NCBI GenBank assembly: GCA_046153985.1
Contig: JBJXFD010000069.1
Span: 1-16,904 of the forward strand
DNA: 16,904 nt
Origin: JABWAJ01 sp046153985
GTDB taxonomy: Bacteria; Bacteroidota; Bacteroidia; Chitinophagales; Saprospiraceae
Reading direction: 5' to 3'
This document shows positions 14,750 to 16,904 of this stretch, in pieces. A program made the position numbers and the translations under genes. The notes below the pieces were generated by a model. The model was not told the origin of the DNA, ran no database searches, and saw only the letters and a program-made list of their open reading frames with translations. Numbering within the stretch: position 1 is the first letter of the stretch; every line of letters begins with the position of its first letter.

Positions 14750-14918
14750 AATTGTTTGAAGAAATCGGTACGGGAAAATGATCTGATAAAGATAGGCAAA
14801 CTTTGAATTGGATGGCAGAGCTTCGTGATATTATGTGTATGAGCGGATATTGTTGTGTATAAACAGCTATTGCTATACAAAAAAATTTGTTTTCGCGACA
14901 TCTTTTTTTGACAAAATC

Positions 14919-14950
14919 TTGACAAAGTGGAAAGAATATTACTACCTTTC
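14919..14950 (+). promoter_or_regulatory. Promoter-like sequence of a candidate small RNA
   Basis: TTG (14919-14921), a 21-nt spacer and TACCTTTC (14943-14950), one mismatch from TAnnTTTG. Two TTGACAAA motifs occur in direct repeat just upstream and across the -33 box (14908 and 14919). It faces away from the large T9SS gene and towards a terminator, with no protein gene between. Confidence 0.5.
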
Positions 14951-14954
14951 GGTC

Positions 14955-15065
14955 AAGATTGAGGAATCAATCTCCACAAAGCAGACTAAAAAGCATTAAG
15001 AATAACATCAGAGAGAGCGCGTTTAGAGGGCCCCATTACCGTAAGGCAGTGGGGCTTACTTTTTG
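14955..15065 (+). ncRNA. Candidate small RNA of about 110 nt, family unknown
   Basis: Between the promoter-like sequence at 14919-14950 and the terminator at 15030-15065 lies about 110 nt without a credible ORF. Its 5' end folds into a perfect 6-bp stem: AGATTG (14956-14961) with CAATCT (14968-14973), closing a 6-nt loop, AGGAAT. An unstructured A-rich middle (14974-15010) follows, then the terminator hairpin. The layout (promoter, 5' hairpin, linker, terminator) is that of an independent small RNA. It does not match tRNA, tmRNA, SRP or RNase P RNA as far as I can see. Any downstream gene on this strand would have to lie beyond purC, so it is not an obvious leader. Confidence 0.45.
15030..15065 (+). 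terminator. Intrinsic terminator of the candidate small RNA
   Basis: GCCCCA (15030-15035) pairs with TGGGGC (15050-15055); the loop holds a further TTAC/GTAA mini-stem (15036-15044). TTACTTTTT follows. On the opposite strand no T run follows the hairpin, so it acts in the plus direction and is not the purC terminator. Confidence 0.65.
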
Positions 15066-15105
15066 CAAGCCTTTTCCTATGCGAAAGAAACTTATAATCA
15101 AACAC

Positions 15106-16053
15106 TTATAAAGCCGCGGTTACATTTGCTATAATACGCGCTTCAATCTCCTCCGCACCGGCTTTTTGGAATGATTTTCCCGTAATGCGTTCATACAGCT
15201 CGATGTAGCGTTCCGATATTTCTTCCACAAAAGCATCCGGCATCACGGGCATCAATTGGTTTTCCAGCCCCATGAACCCGTGGGCCATCAACCATTCCCG
15301 CACAAATTCTTTAGAAAGCTGCTGCTGGCGTTCGCCATTGGCCTGCCGTTCTTCGTAACCTTCCGCATAAAAATAGCGGGAACTGTCCGGCGTATGGATT
15401 TCATCTATGACATAAACCAGCCCGTCTTTTTTCCCAAACTCGTATTTTGTATCCACCAAAAGCAAACCTCTTTCTTCGGCCATTGCCGAACCACGCGCAA
15501 ACAAGCGGCGCGTGTAATCTTCAAGCACTGTGTAATCTTCGGCGCTCACCAACCCGCGTTCAAGGATTTCTGCTTTGGAAATATCCGCATCGTGGCCTTC
15601 ATCCGCTTTTGTAGTCGGGGTAATAAGGGGTTCGGGAAAGCGATCATTTTCCTGCATGCCATCCGGCATCAACACGCCGCAAAGGTTGCGTTCGCCAGTT
15701 TGATAAACCCGCCAGGCATGCCCGGCTAAGTAACCCCGGATGACCATTTCCACCCTGAAGGGCTTGCAGGCGTATCCGATGGCAACGTTCGGATCGGGGG
15801 TATTGAGCAGCCAATTGGGTGCAATGTCGCGGGTGGCTTCCAGAAAATGAGCAGCAACCTGATTGAGTACTTGCCCTTTGAACGGAATCGGGCGCGGCAG
15901 GATGTGGTCAAAAGCCGAAATGCGGTCTGTTGCAACCATCACCAGCTTATCGCCTATGGTGTATACGTCCCGTACTTTCCCGTGGTAAACGGCGCTTTGT
16001 CCCGGCAACTGAAAATTCGTTTGCAAAATAGCTTTGTTACTGGTGGAATCCAT
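15106..16053 (-). CDS. purC: Phosphoribosylaminoimidazole-succinocarboxamide synthase (SAICAR synthetase)
   Basis: Joins aspartate to CAIR using ATP in step 8 of purine synthesis. The 315-residue protein is of the long, ADE1-like type rather than the ~235-residue enzyme of many bacteria. Motifs are YHGKVRDVYTIGDKLVMVATDRISAFDHILP at the start (ATP-binding segment and DRISAFD), EMVIRGYLAGHAWRVY, LITPTTKADEGHD, LVDTKYEFG and VIDEIHTPDSSRYF. The ATG at 16053 (MDSTSNK) is chosen; the longer frame begins at a TTG at 16080 and overlaps the end of the thioesterase gene. The gene starts 10 nt after that gene's stop, so the two are very likely cotranscribed. Confidence 0.96.
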   Translation of the reverse strand: MDSTSNKAILQTNFQLPGQSAVYHGKVRDVYTIGDKLVMVATDRISAFDHILPRPIPFKGQVLNQVAAHFLEATRDIAPNWLLNTPDPNVAIGYACKPFRVEMVIRGYLAGHAWRVYQTGERNLCGVLMPDGMQENDRFPEPLITPTTKADEGHDADISKAEILERGLVSAEDYTVLEDYTRRLFARGSAMAEERGLLLVDTKYEFGKKDGLVYVIDEIHTPDSSRYFYAEGYEERQANGERQQQLSKEFVREWLMAHGFMGLENQLMPVMPDAFVEEISERYIELYERITGKSFQKAGAEEIEARIIANVTAAL

Positions 16054-16063
16054 ATTGCTCGAA

Positions 16064-16597
16064 TTAGGATAATTGGTCAAAGAATGCCCGAATTTCTGTT
16101 GATTGCTCCAGTTTCATTCTGCCGCTGAGAATGAGGCGTACTTCCCGGCGACGTGGCGCGCTATCGTACCGCTGTTGTTCAATTTCAGTGAGCGGAATAA
16201 CTTCCGGGGCGGTTTGGGGCTTGCCGTTCACATCGTCCAACGCCACAAAAGTATAATAGGCGTGGTTGCAGCGGTGCGGATTCCCACCCTTTACGTCGGC
16301 TGCAAAAACTTCAACGTACACCTCTACCGAACTGTTAAAAGAACGGGTTACGCTGGTTTCGATGGTAACGACTTCTCCCAATCGGATTGGGCGCGTAAAG
16401 GAAACGTGGTCCACCGATGCCGTTACTACATAGGCTTCGCAGTGCCTTCCGGCGCAAATCGCGCTTGCGATGTCCATCCAACGCAACAGATTGCCTCCCA
16501 TCAGGTTGTGCATGGCATTGGTGTCGTTGGGCATCACCATTTCCGTCATAACGGTTTTGGAGTCGGAAACTTTTTTGGGTTTGAATGTCTGGCTCAT
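16064..16597 (-). CDS. Acyl-CoA thioesterase, hotdog fold (BACH/YciA-like)
   Basis: The 177-residue single-hotdog protein hydrolyses acyl-CoA to free acid and CoA. The N-terminal pattern VMPNDTNAMHNLMGGNLLRWMDIASAICA (21-49) includes the probable catalytic N27 and D42 seen in this family, followed by VVTASVDHVSFTRPIRLGEVVTIETSVTRSFNSSVEVYVEV. Members act as oligomers that pair two hotdog domains; chain-length preference cannot be read from sequence. It lies 10 nt upstream of purC and 33 nt downstream of the partial gene at the right edge, which suggests one transcript. The ATG at 16597 gives the expected N-terminus. Confidence 0.92.
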   Translation of the reverse strand: MSQTFKPKKVSDSKTVMTEMVMPNDTNAMHNLMGGNLLRWMDIASAICAGRHCEAYVVTASVDHVSFTRPIRLGEVVTIETSVTRSFNSSVEVYVEVFAADVKGGNPHRCNHAYYTFVALDDVNGKPQTAPEVIPLTEIEQQRYDSAPRRREVRLILSGRMKLEQSTEIRAFFDQLS

Positions 16598-16630
16598 AGT
16601 TTGTCTTTATGGTACAAAAGGGGCGCCCGC

Positions 16631-16904
16631 TTAACGGATCATCACCCCTTTTCGGTTGATGAATGGAATGGAGGTAAAATTCGACTCGGAGATGCTGCCT
16701 TCCACAAAAATGTATTTTTTATCGTACATATACCCGTCGAACACGAAACTGATCCAATACTCATTGGTCAGGTTGAAAAGCCGGGATTGGATGGGTTCAA
16801 CCGGAACAAAACTCAGTGGGCCAATTTCTTCAAAAAAATGGCGCAGCACGGTTGTCCGCACTTTTTCACCTTCAATTTCTCCGTACCCTTTAGAGTTGAT
16901 CAAT
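16631..16904 (-). CDS. Hypothetical protein, 5' end beyond the window
   Basis: Only the last ~90 codons are present; the frame is open to the window edge. The visible segment (YGEIEGEKVRTTVLRHFFEEIG...EYWISFVFDGYMYDKKYIFVEGSI...INRKGVMIR) looks like a mixed alpha/beta domain rich in aromatic residues. I do not recognise a family. It ends 33 nt before the thioesterase gene on the same strand and so is probably in its operon. Confidence 0.7.
   Translation of the reverse strand, partial: LINSKGYGEIEGEKVRTTVLRHFFEEIGPLSFVPVEPIQSRLFNLTNEYWISFVFDGYMYDKKYIFVEGSISESNFTSIPFINRKGVMIR

Noticed and set aside
14761..14820. Promoter for the giant T9SS gene with TATCTTTA on the minus strand
   Set aside because: No TTG lies 17-23 nt upstream, so only half a promoter is present.
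16054..16080. TTG start for purC overlapping the thioesterase gene
   Set aside because: The ATG at 16053 gives a normal PurC N-terminus and clean 10-nt spacing.
16377..16391. Perfect palindrome CCCAATCGGATTGGG
   Set aside because: It lies within the conserved coding part of the thioesterase gene (encoding PIRLGE) and is most likely incidental.

Overview
The window looks like a chromosomal segment of a Bacteroidota bacterium, most likely of the Saprospiria type (Haliscomenobacter/Lewinella-like); that lineage call is inference from several signs. Two secreted proteins end in type IX secretion (T9SS) type A sorting domains. Promoters match the Bacteroidota -33/-7 consensus (TTG...TAnnTTTG) and strong Shine-Dalgarno sites are absent. 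The housekeeping genes (BshC, a long ADE1-like PurC, ornithine aminotransferase) have Bacteroidota-like forms, and the intergenic DNA carries GC-rich REP-like palindromes. I see no phage, integrase, transposase, CRISPR array, rRNA or tRNA.

Layout. 1-868 (-): 5' part of a secreted amidohydrolase running off the left edge. 1025-2614 (+): bshC, bacillithiol synthesis. 2836-3555 (+): helical protein of unknown function with an internal duplication, behind a clear Bacteroidota promoter. 3635-4306 (+): Uma2-family putative nuclease. 4363-4968 (+): small secreted protein of unknown function. 7953-4979 (-): compact four-gene operon encoding a LolD-type ABC ATPase, nicotinamidase PncA, ornithine aminotransferase RocD and a small SET-domain protein, with gaps of 7, 26 and 17 nt. 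7954-8710: gene-free, holding the operon promoter, an inverted repeat, a minus-strand terminator with a possible short RNA, and a nested palindromic element of 263 bp with 16-bp perfect terminal inverted repeats. 9556-8711 and 14749-9773 (-): two T9SS cargo proteins. The larger has 1658 residues, with FG-GAP/VCBS repeats, an ASPIC/UnbV domain, 14 PKD repeats and a sorting domain. The gap between them holds three 59-bp direct repeats. 14750-15105: a candidate small RNA on the plus strand with promoter-like sequence, 5' hairpin and intrinsic terminator. 16904-15106 (-): a partial unknown gene, an acyl-CoA thioesterase and purC, closely spaced.

How the genes fit together. Most of the window is ordinary metabolism: thiol redox buffer (bshC), NAD salvage (pncA), ornithine/glutamate semialdehyde metabolism (rocD), purine synthesis (purC) and acyl-CoA hydrolysis. 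The T9SS pair is the accessory part: large, repetitive, disulfide-rich surface or secreted proteins with no secretion machinery encoded nearby. The least explained material is intergenic: the nested palindromic element, the 59-bp repeats and one or two candidate small RNAs. I found no convincing multi-gene defence or conflict system. Several start codons were moved downstream of the longest open frame because the longer frame began at TTG, overlapped a promoter or overlapped a neighbouring gene.
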